Assembly: GCA_017425765.1 (NCBI GenBank)
Contig: JAFOXE010000104.1
Location: 1-5,924, forward strand
Direction: 5' to 3'
From: Paraprevotella sp.
Lineage (GTDB): Bacteria; Bacteroidota; Bacteroidia; Bacteroidales; Bacteroidaceae
DNA: 5,924 bases
Under the pieces are notes generated by a model. It saw only the letters and a list, made by a program, of their open reading frames with translations, made no database searches and was not told the DNA's origin. Below are positions 1 through 5,924 of the stretch, one piece after another; the first letter of the stretch is position 1; each line of letters begins with the position of its first letter. The position numbers were made by a program, and so were the translations under genes.

Positions 1-2
1 AT

Positions 3-86
3 AGTACAATGAACTTGAAAAAACTCATAGAAAATATTGCCGATAGATTAAGTATTAGAGTTAATGTAGAAATAATCGAAAAATAA
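3..86 (+). CDS. C-terminal end of an unidentified protein (partial)
   Basis: This frame is open from the left edge and ends at the TAA at 84-86, giving 27 residues (STMNLKKLIENIADRLSIRV followed by NVEIIEK). An ATG lies at 9-11, but with so little upstream sequence it cannot be told whether that is an internal Met or a start. The composition (Leu/Ile/Glu/Lys, alternating hydrophobic residues) fits the helix-strand end of a soluble protein. I do not recognise a family and assign no function. If real, it is convergent with the esterase gene, which would make 87-341 a shared 3' region. The alternative is that this is a chance open stretch in AT-rich DNA. Confidence 0.35.
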   Translation, partial: STMNLKKLIENIADRLSIRVNVEIIEK

Positions 87-109
87 AATACTCTATATTT
101 TCGTTTTTT
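85..109 (+). terminator. Weak AT-only hairpin plus T-run after the left reading frame
   Basis: AAAATA (85-90) can pair with TATTTT (96-101) across a 5-base loop, and six T residues follow at 104-109. An alternative pairing is CGAAAA (77-82) with TTTTCG (98-103). The stem has no GC pairs in its first form, so any terminator activity would be weak. It is listed because it sits directly at the end of the left reading frame. Confidence 0.25.
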
Positions 110-123
110 CGCAATACAATCAT

Positions 124-165
124 CTTATTCTCATGCCCTTATTTTCAGGGCAAAATGAGCATAAG
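124..165. repeat. Long imperfect hairpin in the intergenic region
   Basis: The outer arm CTTATTCTCAT (124-134) pairs with ATGAGCATAAG (155-165) with one mismatch. An inner stem GCCCT (135-139) pairs with AGGGC (147-151) around a 7-base loop, and three A residues (152-154) are bulged on one side. Sixteen positions are involved, 15 of them paired. The octamer CATGCCCT in the left arm (133-140, followed by T) recurs just beyond the hairpin at 169-175 as CATGCCC then TA. No T-run follows directly on either strand, so it is not a standard intrinsic terminator. It could be a transcript-end stabiliser or a protein binding site; the function is unknown. Confidence 0.6.
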
Positions 166-198
166 AACATGCCCTAAAAACACACCCCAAATGTGGTT

Positions 199-239
199 AA
201 AAAGACACCGTGGTGTAATGGCCACTTACACCGCGGTGT
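199..239 (-). terminator. Probable intrinsic terminator of the esterase gene
   Basis: TTACACCGCGGTGT (226-239) and ACACCGTGGTGTAA (205-218) form a 14-bp stem with one imperfect position and a 7-base loop (219-225, containing TGGCCA). Read on the minus strand, the stem is followed by one C and then five T residues (plus-strand A199-A203), which is the form of a Rho-independent terminator. It lies about 100 bases past the esterase stop codon. Each arm is itself palindromic: ACACC-GT-GGTGT on one side, and the perfect 14-mer TACACCGCGGTGTA (227-240) on the other. The two arms could therefore also fold as two separate small hairpins. Confidence 0.55.
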
Positions 240-240
240 A

Positions 241-270
241 GTTGCAACAAGGTGTACGCCTTGATGCAAC
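241..270. repeat. 30-bp near-perfect palindrome
   Basis: GTTGCA (241-246) pairs with TGCAAC (265-270). After an A-A mismatch, CAAGG (248-252) pairs with CCTTG (259-263), and the centre TGTACG can close with a T-G wobble and two further pairs. Only two of the 15 symmetric position pairs break perfect symmetry. It directly abuts the 205-240 palindromes. There is no adjacent T-run; the nearest (283-289) is 12 bases to the right. The symmetry would suit either RNA structure in the 3' end of the esterase transcript or binding of a dimeric protein. Confidence 0.6.
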
Positions 271-335
271 GAGACGTACGTGTTTTTTTAAGCACCACAT
301 GGCGTACGTGTAAGGGCAAGAAGGTGTGCGTGTGA
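249..335. repeat. Degenerate GTACG/GTGT repeat units
   Basis: The 9-mer CGTACGTGT occurs at 275-283 and again at 303-311, 28 bases apart. AAGGTGTACG (249-258) recurs with one change as AAGGTGTGCG (321-330). GGCGTAC (301-307) is the reverse complement of GTACGCC (254-260). The stretch thus looks like several decayed copies of a short palindromic word built from GGTGT, GTAC and their complements, running up to the esterase stop codon at 342-344. No coding potential is seen. Confidence 0.45.
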
Positions 336-341
336 TGAGGA

Positions 342-1673
342 TTAGTTGCCGTCCGGCTTTTGAAGGTCGACAAACGGACTTTCCACCCACTGGAATTGTT
401 CGGGAGGAGTTGGTGATTGCGGATTATAATGTGGAACATCCGGACGAAGAAACTCAACCAAAGATAATTGCTGACGACGAATCTCCTCCACAATACATTG
501 GGTTATCTGATAGGCACCATATGGATTAAAGTGCGTATTGTCGGCCAATGGTTTCGTTTGTCCCGGATAGGTAAGGGCAGGGTAGTGTACAAAAGCATTT
601 TTACTCCCCTCAGGTCCCATAGATTCAAACAAAGATCGTGTTATCTTGTGTAGGTCAATTAAAATTACTTGCTCACGCTCGGCCAGCCAGCGTATTGCGT
701 CGGGATAGTCTGCATGCGTATTCATTATGCGATTTCCCTTAAAGCTTCTACGTTGAGTAGGGGTGACCAATATTGGTATAGCACCACGTTGGCGTACCTC
801 GTCTATATAGGTCTTCAAACACGTAGCAAATGAGTAGAATGCCCCCACACCAGGGCCCTTCAGTTTTTGGTCGTTATGTCCAAATTCCATTAATAAGAAG
901 TCGCCCGCCTTCAAAGTAGATAATATTTTCTTCAGACGTCCCTCGACCACAAACGAGGTTGCCGATTCACCACTCTCTGCATAATTGGCCACGCACACAT
1001 TATCATTAAAAAATCGTGTAATCATCTGCCCCCAACTCGCCCAAGGCTCTTCATCTTGATCAACAACCGTAGAATTTCCGCAGAGATATATAGTAGGAAC
1101 ATGGTACACTGGCTCAATTTGTATGGACGCACATTGAGGGTTTGTTCCATTGATTTCCAACGTAAGTTTTTCATCCCAATTCAATTTGTTCTTCTCACGC
1201 GGTTTGATACGTACCGATTCCTTTTCGTTGATCCATGGACTGCGTTTGTTTATTACAAAAGCAAACTGCTTAAATTCACCCTCTCGTGTATGTACATTTT
1301 CAAGCATCAAACGCCGTGACTCTGCCCGCACGGTTGTGTTACCTTCCGTCTTGCAACTACCCAACGTAACTACAATGCGATAGTTACCATCCGGCAACTT
1401 TACAGAGAAGTAATACGGCATCGTTTTGCCTTTAATGGGCGAGTGTAGTAGGTCGTAACCAAATATTGTTTCCTTACTATATCTCGTTTGAGGAGTAATG
1501 ATCTTAGCTTGTGGTATACGTACGTCTTTTATCTGGTCTTCTTGCATGCACCATGTAGGTGTAAAATGCTTATCGTCAGAAAGATTAAACAAGAACATTA
1601 AACTATCACATTTAGCTATGATTGTTATGTTCTGAAACAAATATAAAGCAAAAAATAAGAATACTTTCTTCAT
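342..1673 (-). CDS. Secreted rhamnogalacturonan acetylesterase-like SGNH hydrolase (CE12 type)
   Basis: This 443-residue protein should remove acetyl esters from pectic rhamnogalacturonan I (or a related glycan). Residues 1-20 form a hydrophobic signal peptide after MKK; there is no proper lipobox before C22, so a soluble periplasmic or secreted form is likely. Residues ~25-190 look like the N-terminal beta-sandwich of this group (MPYYFSVKLPDGNYRIVV, 85-102). The SGNH core runs ~193-405: block I GNSTVVD with nucleophile S201, block II AESGES with G235, block III GHND (265-268) with oxyanion-hole N267, and block V DNTH with D378 and H381 completing the triad. Block I has GNS where most GDSL enzymes have GDS. 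The tail ending SPFVDLQKPDGN is, as I recall, typical of Bacteroidota CE12 proteins, so the gene appears full length. The start is ATG at 1671-1673 with an A-rich leader and no Shine-Dalgarno site; the stop is TAA. All catalytic residues are present. Family is confident, exact substrate less so. Confidence 0.9.
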   Translation of the reverse strand: MKKVFLFFALYLFQNITIIAKCDSLMFLFNLSDDKHFTPTWCMQEDQIKDVRIPQAKIITPQTRYSKETIFGYDLLHSPIKGKTMPYYFSVKLPDGNYRIVVTLGSCKTEGNTTVRAESRRLMLENVHTREGEFKQFAFVINKRSPWINEKESVRIKPREKNKLNWDEKLTLEINGTNPQCASIQIEPVYHVPTIYLCGNSTVVDQDEEPWASWGQMITRFFNDNVCVANYAESGESATSFVVEGRLKKILSTLKAGDFLLMEFGHNDQKLKGPGVGAFYSFATCLKTYIDEVRQRGAIPILVTPTQRRSFKGNRIMNTHADYPDAIRWLAEREQVILIDLHKITRSLFESMGPEGSKNAFVHYPALTYPGQTKPLADNTHFNPYGAYQITQCIVEEIRRQQLSLVEFLRPDVPHYNPQSPTPPEQFQWVESPFVDLQKPDGN

Positions 1674-1706
1674 GTTTATTGTATAGGTTATTGTTCAGAT
1701 AAACCG

Positions 1707-1721
1707 GATGTGATTGACATC
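1707..1721 (-). other. Small hairpin in the esterase 5' leader
   Basis: GATGT (1707-1711) pairs with ACATC (1717-1721) around a 5-base loop. A competing pairing is TCAGAT (1695-1700) with ATCTGA (1719-1724). Both would lie in the leader RNA, 22-51 bases upstream of the esterase ATG. The stems are short and could be chance. Confidence 0.2.
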
Positions 1722-1764
1722 TGAGTTCATCGAAGATTATTATGGTTGTTAGTTTCTATTATAA

Positions 1765-1804
1765 CACATGGCATCTTCACATCGCACATATCATCTCTGC
1801 ACAT
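1765..1804 (-). repeat. Four ATGTG (CACAT) words in the esterase leader
   Basis: CACAT occurs on the + strand at 1765-1769, 1778-1782, 1785-1789 and 1800-1804, i.e. ATGTG on the strand transcribed for the esterase. They lie between the proposed esterase promoter and its start codon. Spacings are 13, 7 and 15 bases, so they are not regularly phased. They may be regulator half-sites or only a composition bias. Confidence 0.25.
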
Positions 1805-1807
1805 AAA

Positions 1808-1842
1808 CAAATATACGGACTAAGTATAAAATAGTGTACAAA
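1808..1842 (-). promoter_or_regulatory. Possible esterase promoter (Bacteroidota type)
   Basis: On the minus strand TATATTTG (plus 1808-1815) matches the Bacteroidota -7 consensus TAnnTTTG exactly. A TTTG (plus 1839-1842) lies upstream, but the 23-base spacer is longer than the usual ~19. Transcription would start near 1800 and leave a leader of about 125 bases. The spacing makes this tentative. Confidence 0.4.
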
Positions 1843-1858
1843 AAACAAACTTTTTATT

Positions 1859-1887
1859 TTTGTGTACTGAAAAAAGGACTATCTTTG
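1859..1887 (+). promoter_or_regulatory. tRNA-Thr promoter (Bacteroidota type)
   Basis: TTTG (1859-1862) and TATCTTTG (1880-1887) match both consensus elements of the Bacteroidota primary sigma factor, with a 17-base spacer. Transcription would begin around 1892-1895, roughly 15 bases ahead of the mature tRNA, as expected for a tRNA gene. It is divergent from the proposed esterase promoter, and the two upstream elements are only 16 bases apart across an A/T-rich stretch. Confidence 0.65.
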
Positions 1888-1908
1888 CAATCGATTTAAG
1901 GCACATAT

Positions 1909-1981
1909 GCCGACATGGCTCAGTTGGTAGAGCATTTCATTCGTAATGAAAGGGTCCGGGGTTCGAGTCCCCGTGTCGGCT
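1909..1981 (+). tRNA. trnT: tRNA-Thr with anticodon CGT
   Basis: A full cloverleaf can be read. The acceptor stem GCCGACA (1909-1915) pairs perfectly with TGTCGGC (1974-1980). The D arm is GCTC/GAGC with loop AGTTGGTA. The anticodon stem TTTCA (1935-1939) pairs with TGAAA (1947-1951) around TTCGTAA, placing anticodon CGT at 1942-1944, which reads the Thr codon ACG. The T arm is CGGGG (1957-1961), loop TTCGAGT, CCCCG (1969-1973). The discriminator base is T (1981), and the following bases are CAT, so the CCA end is not encoded and must be added enzymatically. The gene is a single-tRNA unit with its own promoter and terminator. Confidence 0.97.
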
Positions 1982-1994
1982 CATATTGCTTTTG

Positions 1995-2033
1995 GGGTTT
2001 TGAACAATTACATGTTCAAAACCCTTTTGTTTT
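1995..2033 (+). terminator. Intrinsic terminator after the tRNA
   Basis: GGGTTTTGAACA (1995-2006) pairs perfectly over 12 bp with TGTTCAAAACCC (2013-2024), with loop ATTACA, followed by TTTTGTTTT (2025-2033). It begins 13 bases past the tRNA and separates the tRNA unit from the efflux operon. Confidence 0.9.
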
Positions 2034-2082
2034 ATCTTTATGAATTTATTTTCATAAGACTTATAAATATAGAACAGATGCT

Positions 2083-2114
2083 CTTGAAAACATTGTATAA
2101 ATTTCATATTTTTG
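2083..2114 (+). promoter_or_regulatory. Probable promoter of the efflux operon
   Basis: TATTTTTG (2107-2114) matches TAnnTTTG exactly, and CTTG (2083-2086) matches the upstream TTTG at three of four positions with a 20-base spacer. Transcription would start near 2120, leaving a leader of about 80 bases that is A-rich just before the start codon. No clear operator palindrome was found in 2034-2199, and no regulator gene lies beside the operon within the window. Confidence 0.5.
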
Positions 2115-2199
2115 CATTAAACTCAAGATATTGTAATGTGTCATAAATAAATGCAGCAAAAGTTGGAATAAGAAATAAAATCAAAAAATACAACCTGTT

Positions 2200-3288
2200 A
2201 TGAAAAGAAAAACTAAATGGTCGCTGATAGCCATCATCGTGTTATTGATTGCAGCATGGGGCGTCTATTGGAAAGCTCCCAAGAGCAACAATGAACTAAA
2301 TGCTGTTGAAAAGACAAAAAAATCCGAACCAAAAGTCACCAAAAAGAAGGTACTCAACGTAAATGCTGTAGTTCTAAAGAAAGGTCGATTAACGGAAGAA
2401 ATTATGGTTACCGGCTTACTGAAACCGGACGAAGAAGTGAATTTGTCGTTTGAAACTTCAGGACAGGTTGTAGAAATCTACTTTACGGAAGGAACACAAG
2501 TCCGAAAAGGAGAATTGTTAGCGAAGGTTAACGATAAACAGTTGCAAGCCCAATTAAAGCGACTTACCGCTCAATTAAAATTGGCCGAAGACCGTGTTTA
2601 TCGACAAAGTGCATTGTTGCAACGCGATGCTGTGAGTAAAGAAGCATACGAACAGGTAAAAACCGCGTTAGCTACATTGAAAGCCGATATTGACATCGTG
2701 AAGGCACAAATAGAATTAACCGAACTTCGTGCTCCTTTTGACGGCGTAATCGGTTTGCGACAAATAAGTATCGGTGCATATGCCACACCTTCGACCATTG
2801 TGAGCAAGCTCACCAAAATTATTCCGCTGAAGGTGGAATTTGCAGTTCCTGAACGATATGCTGCACAAATCAATTCAGGAACATTACTGAATTTCAGCAT
2901 TGACGGTATGCAAAAAGAATATAGCGCCAAGGTGTATGCCAAGGAGTCGGCAATCGACACAGAAACACACACTTTGATGGTACGTGCATTGTATTCAAAT
3001 GCAGGCGGACGTTTGACACCGGGTAGATATGCTAGCATTAAGATTATGAAGGAGGAAGTAGAGGATGCACTTGCCATTCCGGCCGAAGCAATAGTACCGG
3101 AAATGGGTAAGGATAAGGTGTTCCTATATAAATCTGGTTTAGCCACACCAATAGAGATATCTACTGGAATTCGCACAGAAAAGATGGTGCAAGTGGTAAG
3201 TGGATTGCATGAGGGCGACACCTTAATTACATCAGGTACCCTACAGCTGAGAACCGATTTGCCGGTAACTCTAGACCAAATCAACTAA
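2200..3288 (+). CDS. RND efflux periplasmic adaptor (membrane fusion protein, HlyD/AcrA family)
   Basis: This 362-residue protein would link the inner-membrane RND pump encoded next to it to an outer-membrane channel. Residues 8-24 form one hydrophobic segment after a basic MKRKTKW start. There is no Cys in the protein, so it is anchored by a signal-anchor helix or cleaved, not a lipoprotein. A Lys-rich linker follows (~25-50). The first lipoyl half-motif is at ~77-110 (SGQVVEIYFTEGTQVRKGEL, 87-106). A helical-hairpin coiled coil spans ~111-172 and is short. The second lipoyl half follows (LRAPFDGVIGLRQISIGAYA, 176-195). The beta-barrel is ~205-285 and the membrane-proximal domain ~286-362 (AIPAEAIVP, 292-300). 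Length is normal for the family. The ATG was chosen because it directly precedes the basic-plus-hydrophobic N-terminus. Only an A-rich leader precedes it. The substrate is not predictable. Confidence 0.93.
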   Translation: MKRKTKWSLIAIIVLLIAAWGVYWKAPKSNNELNAVEKTKKSEPKVTKKKVLNVNAVVLKKGRLTEEIMVTGLLKPDEEVNLSFETSGQVVEIYFTEGTQVRKGELLAKVNDKQLQAQLKRLTAQLKLAEDRVYRQSALLQRDAVSKEAYEQVKTALATLKADIDIVKAQIELTELRAPFDGVIGLRQISIGAYATPSTIVSKLTKIIPLKVEFAVPERYAAQINSGTLLNFSIDGMQKEYSAKVYAKESAIDTETHTLMVRALYSNAGGRLTPGRYASIKIMKEEVEDALAIPAEAIVPEMGKDKVFLYKSGLATPIEISTGIRTEKMVQVVSGLHEGDTLITSGTLQLRTDLPVTLDQIN

Positions 3289-3309
3289 TCCTCAAGACGT
3301 GTTTGCATT

Positions 3310-5924
3310 ATGAATATATCTGAATTAAGCATACGCCGCCCGGTAATGGCCACCGTGCTCACCCTTATTATTTTGTTATTGGGTGGTATCGGTTATTTGT
3401 ACCTGGGCGTTCGAGAATATCCGTCTGTGGATAATCCTATTATTTCGGTTACGTGTTCGTATGCCGGAGCCAACGCCGACGTAATAGAGAATCAAATTAC
3501 CGAGCCCTTGGAGCAGAACATCAATGGTATTCCGGGTATACGTTCCCTTTCCAGTGTAAGCCAACAAGGACAATGTCGCATCACAGTGGAATTTGAGCTA
3601 TCCGTAGATTTGGAAACCGCTGCTAACGACGTGCGTGATAAGGTGTCAAGAGCACAACGTTACTTACCACGCGATTGCGACCCTCCAACAGTATCGAAGG
3701 CCGATGCTGATGCTACACCAATTTTAATGGTTGCTTTGCAGAGCGAAAAGCGTTCGTTACTTGAACTTAGTGAAATCGCAGACTTGACCGTAAAAGAACA
3801 ACTACAAACTATTGCCGACGTAAGTAGTGTAACCATCTGGGGAGAAAAGAAATACTCAATGCGTTTGTGGCTCGACCCCATTAAAATGGCAGGATACGGT
3901 ATTACCCCTATGGATGTTAAGAACGCCGTGGATAAAGAAAATGTAGAACTTCCTTCCGGTAGCATCGAGGGTAATACTATCGAGTTGTCTATACGAACAA
4001 TGGGATTGATGCATACTGCTAAGATGTTTAACGACCTTATCATCAAAAGCGACAACAACCAGATTGTACGTTTTAGTGATATTGGTAGAGCAGAGTTGGG
4101 TGCGGCTGACATCAAGAGTTATATGAAAATGAATGGTGTTCCAATGGTGGGCATTGTGGTAATTCCACAGCCGGGAGCAAACCATATCGACATCGCTGAT
4201 GCTGTGTACAAACGTATGGAACAAATGCAGAAAGACCTTCCAGAAGATGTTCACTATTCTTATGGTTTTGACAACACCAAGTTCATCCGTGCATCAATAA
4301 ACGAGGTTAAAAGTACTGTTTACGAGGCCTTCATTCTAGTTATCATAATTATTTTCTTATTCCTACGAGATTGGCGTGTAACACTTGTTCCTTGCATCGT
4401 GATTCCGGTTTCACTTATCGGTGCTTTCTTTGTAATGTATCTAGCCGGTTACTCCATAAACGTTCTTACCATGCTGGCGGTGGTGCTGGCGGTGGGACTT
4501 GTGGTGGACGACGCCATCGTAATGACAGAGAACATTTACATACGTATTGAACGAGGAATGCGACCGAAGGAGGCCGGAATAGAGGGAGCAAAGGAAATAT
4601 TCTTTGCTGTTATCTCAACTACAGTTACTTTGGTGGCGGTATTCTTCCCAATTGTTTTCATGGAGGGCACCACAGGACGACTATTCCGTGAGTTTAGCAT
4701 GGTAATCTCGGGTTCTGTGATTATTTCGTCCTTCGCAGCTCTTACCTTTACGCCTATGTTAGCCACAAAGTTGCTCGTCCGTCAAAAGAAGAAAAATGCA
4801 TTTTATCGAAAGACCGAGCCATTCTTTGAGGGTATGAACCGATTGTATAGTCGTTCGTTGGCCGTGGTTCTTCGTCATAGAGTATGGACGATTCCTTTTG
4901 TAGTGGTGATGTTGGCTGCCATTATTTATTTATGGCAAATAATTCCTGCCGAGATGGCTCCGCTGGAAGACCGTTCTCAAATAACTATCAACACCCGAGG
5001 AGCAGAAGGTGTTACCTATGAATATATTCGTGATTATACAGAGGACATCAATCAACTTGTAGATTCAATAGTGCCTGATGCAGAGGCCGTAACGGCACGA
5101 GTATCAAGCGGTAGTGGAAATATCCGTATTACGTTGAAGGACATGAAAGAACGTGATTATACACAGATGAATGTGGCCGAGAAATTGACACGCGCTGTAA
5201 GTTCAAAGACACAAGCACGCTCCTTCGTACAGCAACAAAGTTCGTTCGGTGGTCGCAGGGGTAGCATGCCGGTACAATATGTATTACAAGCTACAAACAT
5301 CGAAAAACTGCAGGAAGTATTACCTGTCTTTATGGCACGTGTATACGAAAATCCGACATTCAGAATGGCCGACGTAGACCTAAAGTTCAGTAAGCCTGAA
5401 GCTCGAATCAACATCAATCGCGACAAGGCATCAGTGATGGGTGTAAGTACGCGCGACATTGCTCAGACGCTGCAATACGGATTGAGCGGTCAACGCATGG
5501 GTTATTTCTACATGAACGGAAAACAATATGAGATATTAGCTGAAATCAATCGTCAGCAACGCAACAAACCGGCCGACTTACGTGCAATTTATCTTCGTAG
5601 CAAGGTCGGTCACATGGTGCAAATTGACATTCTAATCAGTTTGGAAAACAGCGTGGCACCTCCGAAACTATACCGTTACAACCGTTTTGTTTCGGCTACT
5701 ATTTCGTGTGGTTTGTCCGAGGGAAAGACAATTGGCCAAGGACTTGATGAAATGGATAAGATTGCCGCAGATGTTCTGGACGATACTTTCCGCACTTCAC
5801 TTACCGGCGACTCAAAAGAATATCGTGAAAGCTCCGATAGCTTGATGTTTGCTTTTATCCTAGCCTTGGTGTTGATTTACTTGATTCTTGCCGCCCAATT
5901 CGAGAGTTTTAAAGACCCTTTCAT
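3310..5924 (+). CDS. RND efflux pump, inner-membrane permease (HAE1/AcrB family), 3' end beyond the window
   Basis: The frame is open from ATG 3310 to the right edge: 871 codons plus two bases. It should be a proton-driven exporter in the inner membrane, working as a trimer with the adaptor upstream. The N-terminus MNISELSIRRPVMATVLTLI is characteristic. TM1 is ~13-33 and periplasmic loop 1 is ~34-338. TM2 ~340-356 and TM3 ~358-379 follow. TM4 (~386-406) contains VGLVVDDAIVMTENI with D400 and D401, matching the proton-relay pair D407/D408 of AcrB. TM5 is ~434-455, TM6 ~463-484 and TM7 ~526-545. Periplasmic loop 2 is ~546-843, and TM8 (~845-863) ends in LAAQFESFKDPF. Family members are roughly 1,020-1,060 residues, so TM9-12 and the partner Lys (AcrB K940) are missing only because the window ends. 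It begins 21 bases after the adaptor stop, so co-transcription is very likely. No Shine-Dalgarno site is seen. No frameshift or internal stop was found. Drug versus other substrate cannot be told. Confidence 0.95.
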   Translation, partial: MNISELSIRRPVMATVLTLIILLLGGIGYLYLGVREYPSVDNPIISVTCSYAGANADVIENQITEPLEQNINGIPGIRSLSSVSQQGQCRITVEFELSVDLETAANDVRDKVSRAQRYLPRDCDPPTVSKADADATPILMVALQSEKRSLLELSEIADLTVKEQLQTIADVSSVTIWGEKKYSMRLWLDPIKMAGYGITPMDVKNAVDKENVELPSGSIEGNTIELSIRTMGLMHTAKMFNDLIIKSDNNQIVRFSDIGRAELGAADIKSYMKMNGVPMVGIVVIPQPGANHIDIADAVYKRMEQMQKDLPEDVHYSYGFDNTKFIRASINEVKSTVYEAFILVIIIIFLFLRDWRVTLVPCIVIPVSLIGAFFVMYLAGYSINVLTMLAVVLAVGLVVDDAIVMTENIYIRIERGMRPKEAGIEGAKEIFFAVISTTVTLVAVFFPIVFMEGTTGRLFREFSMVISGSVIISSFAALTFTPMLATKLLVRQKKKNAFYRKTEPFFEGMNRLYSRSLAVVLRHRVWTIPFVVVMLAAIIYLWQIIPAEMAPLEDRSQITINTRGAEGVTYEYIRDYTEDINQLVDSIVPDAEAVTARVSSGSGNIRITLKDMKERDYTQMNVAEKLTRAVSSKTQARSFVQQQSSFGGRRGSMPVQYVLQATNIEKLQEVLPVFMARVYENPTFRMADVDLKFSKPEARININRDKASVMGVSTRDIAQTLQYGLSGQRMGYFYMNGKQYEILAEINRQQRNKPADLRAIYLRSKVGHMVQIDILISLENSVAPPKLYRYNRFVSATISCGLSEGKTIGQGLDEMDKIAADVLDDTFRTSLTGDSKEYRESSDSLMFAFILALVLIYLILAAQFESFKDPF

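Noticed and set aside
195..335. CRISPR array
   Set aside because: Repeat words are short, degenerate and irregularly spaced; there are no uniform spacers and no cas genes.
197..493. A 98-codon minus-strand frame across the esterase 3' end and the palindromes
   Set aside because: It overlaps the real esterase C-terminus in another frame and its product is His/Arg/Thr-rich from the palindromic DNA, not protein-like.
1957..1985. tRNA 3' end as an integration attachment site
   Set aside because: No second copy of the tRNA 3' end and no integrase gene was seen in the window, so there is no evidence for an integrated element.
1946..2146. A 66-codon + strand frame starting in the tRNA
   Set aside because: It begins in the anticodon loop, runs through the T arm and the terminator, and is explained by those RNA features.
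2034..2199. Riboswitch or repressor operator ahead of the efflux operon
   Set aside because: Only a promoter-like pair of boxes and AT-rich sequence are visible; no convincing palindrome or conserved RNA fold was found.
2598..3284. A 228-codon open frame on the minus strand inside the adaptor gene
   Set aside because: It lies wholly antisense to a clear membrane fusion protein, has low-complexity Ser/Ile-rich composition and no recognisable domain; it is a shadow frame.
3660..4254. Minus-strand frames of 151 and 132 codons inside the pump gene
   Set aside because: They are antisense to a continuous, motif-bearing RND pump and resemble no family; shadow frames.

Overview
The window looks like a chromosomal piece from a Bacteroidales bacterium, most likely Prevotella- or Bacteroides-like. 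The evidence is promoter-like sites matching the Bacteroidota pattern TTTG...TAnnTTTG ahead of the tRNA and the efflux genes, start codons preceded by A-rich sequence rather than a Shine-Dalgarno site, moderate GC content, and a carbohydrate esterase variant familiar from gut Bacteroidota. The genus is an inference from style; there is no rRNA or marker gene.

Layout. Positions 1-86 hold the last 27 codons of a + strand reading frame that enters from the left and is not identifiable. Positions 87-341 carry no gene but are densely palindromic. There is an 11-bp-arm hairpin with a separate inner stem (124-165), a 14-bp-arm hairpin followed on the minus strand by a T-run (199-239, the likely terminator of the esterase), a near-perfect 30-bp palindrome (241-270) and degenerate GTACG/GTGT units up to about 335. 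Positions 342-1673 (minus) encode a complete secreted SGNH hydrolase of the rhamnogalacturonan acetylesterase type (CE12). Positions 1674-1908 are a divergent control region. A tRNA-Thr(CGT) follows at 1909-1981, with its own promoter and a textbook intrinsic terminator (1995-2033). From about 2083 rightwards is an efflux operon: promoter, a membrane fusion (periplasmic adaptor) protein (2200-3288), then after 21 bases an HAE1-type RND inner-membrane pump. The pump starts at 3310 and runs off the right edge after its eighth membrane helix. An outer-membrane TolC-like partner would be expected downstream, outside the window.

How the parts work together. The adaptor and pump would form two of the three components of a tripartite proton-driven exporter; the substrate cannot be told from sequence. 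The esterase would remove acetyl groups from pectic rhamnogalacturonan I in the periplasm or outside the cell; no other polysaccharide-utilisation gene is visible here. The tRNA is an independent unit between them.

I found no convincing new biological system. The part least explained by known features is the palindrome cluster at 124-335.
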